From Cydia pomonella (taxonomy: Eukaryota; Arthropoda; Insecta; Lepidoptera; Tortricidae), in the NCBI RefSeq assembly GCF_033807575.1, contig NW_026907806.1:248001-312000 (forward strand): DNA of 64,000 nucleotides, given 5' to 3'. The notes beneath the pieces are model-generated. The model saw nothing but the letters and a program-made list of their open reading frames with translations. It made no database searches and was not told the DNA's origin. Position 1 is the stretch's first letter; every line of letters starts with the position of its first letter. Shown here piece by piece: positions 63,616 to 64,000 of this stretch. The position numbers and the translations under genes are program-made.

Positions 63616-64000
63616 TGATTGCTGCCCAGGAAAGGATAAAAGATAATTTGTGTCAATCATCATACCATCCCATATAGATGTAGTCGCGTGTAGAAAGTAG
63701 TAGTAGATAACTCGCATGGTTTTCATCATTACACATACATAATTGTTTATTTAAAAAATGATTAGTTTTTATACATATAGAACCGATAACATGATTTCAT
63801 ATGAATGTGACACAGCGACCATACTCTGGTTGAACACCTATAGAATCTGAATAAATGTAAATGATACGAAATGAAATGATAATTTATTTGCAGCACATGT
63901 GGATGTAGGTTCCATTATTCATTCGGAATTTTGACGCGTTCCGATGTAGGTTAACACGGACCTAAATGTTTTTACCATCTCCAATATCAGTTTACATTTA
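63616..64000. other. no recognisable gene
   Basis: At 63880-63900 ATGATAATTTATTTGCAGC may be a LINE tail on the minus strand. The window ends without a feature. Confidence 0.3.

Overview
The window looks like lepidopteran (moth or butterfly) nuclear DNA. It is AT-rich and has no compact operon-like coding. It is packed with repeats of the kinds I know from Lepidoptera: tRNA-headed SINEs with GAA or ATT tails, 5'-truncated LINE 3' ends with short microsatellite tails, a Mag-like Gypsy element with very short LTRs, and many small foldback or MITE elements. The assignment to Lepidoptera rests on recognising these families, not on a host gene.

The only long open frames belong to retrotransposons. 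A Mag-like Gypsy element lies at 2407-4710, with two 98-bp LTRs that look identical, a long pol on the minus strand and a piece of gag turned round onto the plus strand. A 5'-truncated CR1/Jockey-group LINE lies at 48808-51432 (minus) with an open 772-codon endonuclease/RT frame. Smaller remnants are RTE-like tails (984-1205, 14160-14268, 33325-34010, 34534-34763, 55370-55756), other LINE C-termini (11360-11560, 32350-32625, 40790-40955, 41722-41845, 53238-53360) and an I/R1-type RNase H plus zinc-knuckle fragment (43455-43955).

Two places look like host gene parts. At 22404-22644 (minus) there is a frame of 80 codons with a good splice acceptor and a GTAAGT donor at its two ends. I do not recognise the protein. 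At 37833-37981 (plus) there is an initiator with a perfectly placed downstream promoter element, followed by a GTAAGT donor, so it is probably a non-coding first exon. A third, weaker candidate is a possible last exon at 56120-56292 (plus). The rest reads as intron or intergenic DNA.

Layout: 1-9.8 kb SINE and Gypsy fragments, a mariner end, a foldback and a hAT-like element; 9.8-22 kb LINE tails, foldbacks, a 1-kb inverted-repeat element and SINE-A copies; 22-29 kb the candidate exon and a run of MITEs; 29-37 kb SINEs and a LINE-in-LINE nest; 37.8 kb the promoter; 38-48 kb SINE-B and LINE fragments; 48.8-51.4 kb the LINE; 51.4-64 kb SINEs, repeats and foldbacks.

SINE families are named here by what they look like. 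SINE-A has a tRNA-like head and a GAA tail. SINE-E shares that head and middle but ends in an ATT-rich tail. SINE-B has its own tRNA-like head. Repeat C and repeat D are common lepidopteran dispersed repeats without a clear Pol III promoter. I found no CRISPR array, no true tRNA or rRNA gene and no evidence for a new multi-gene system; the best leads are the unidentified exon, the promoter and several datable nested insertions.
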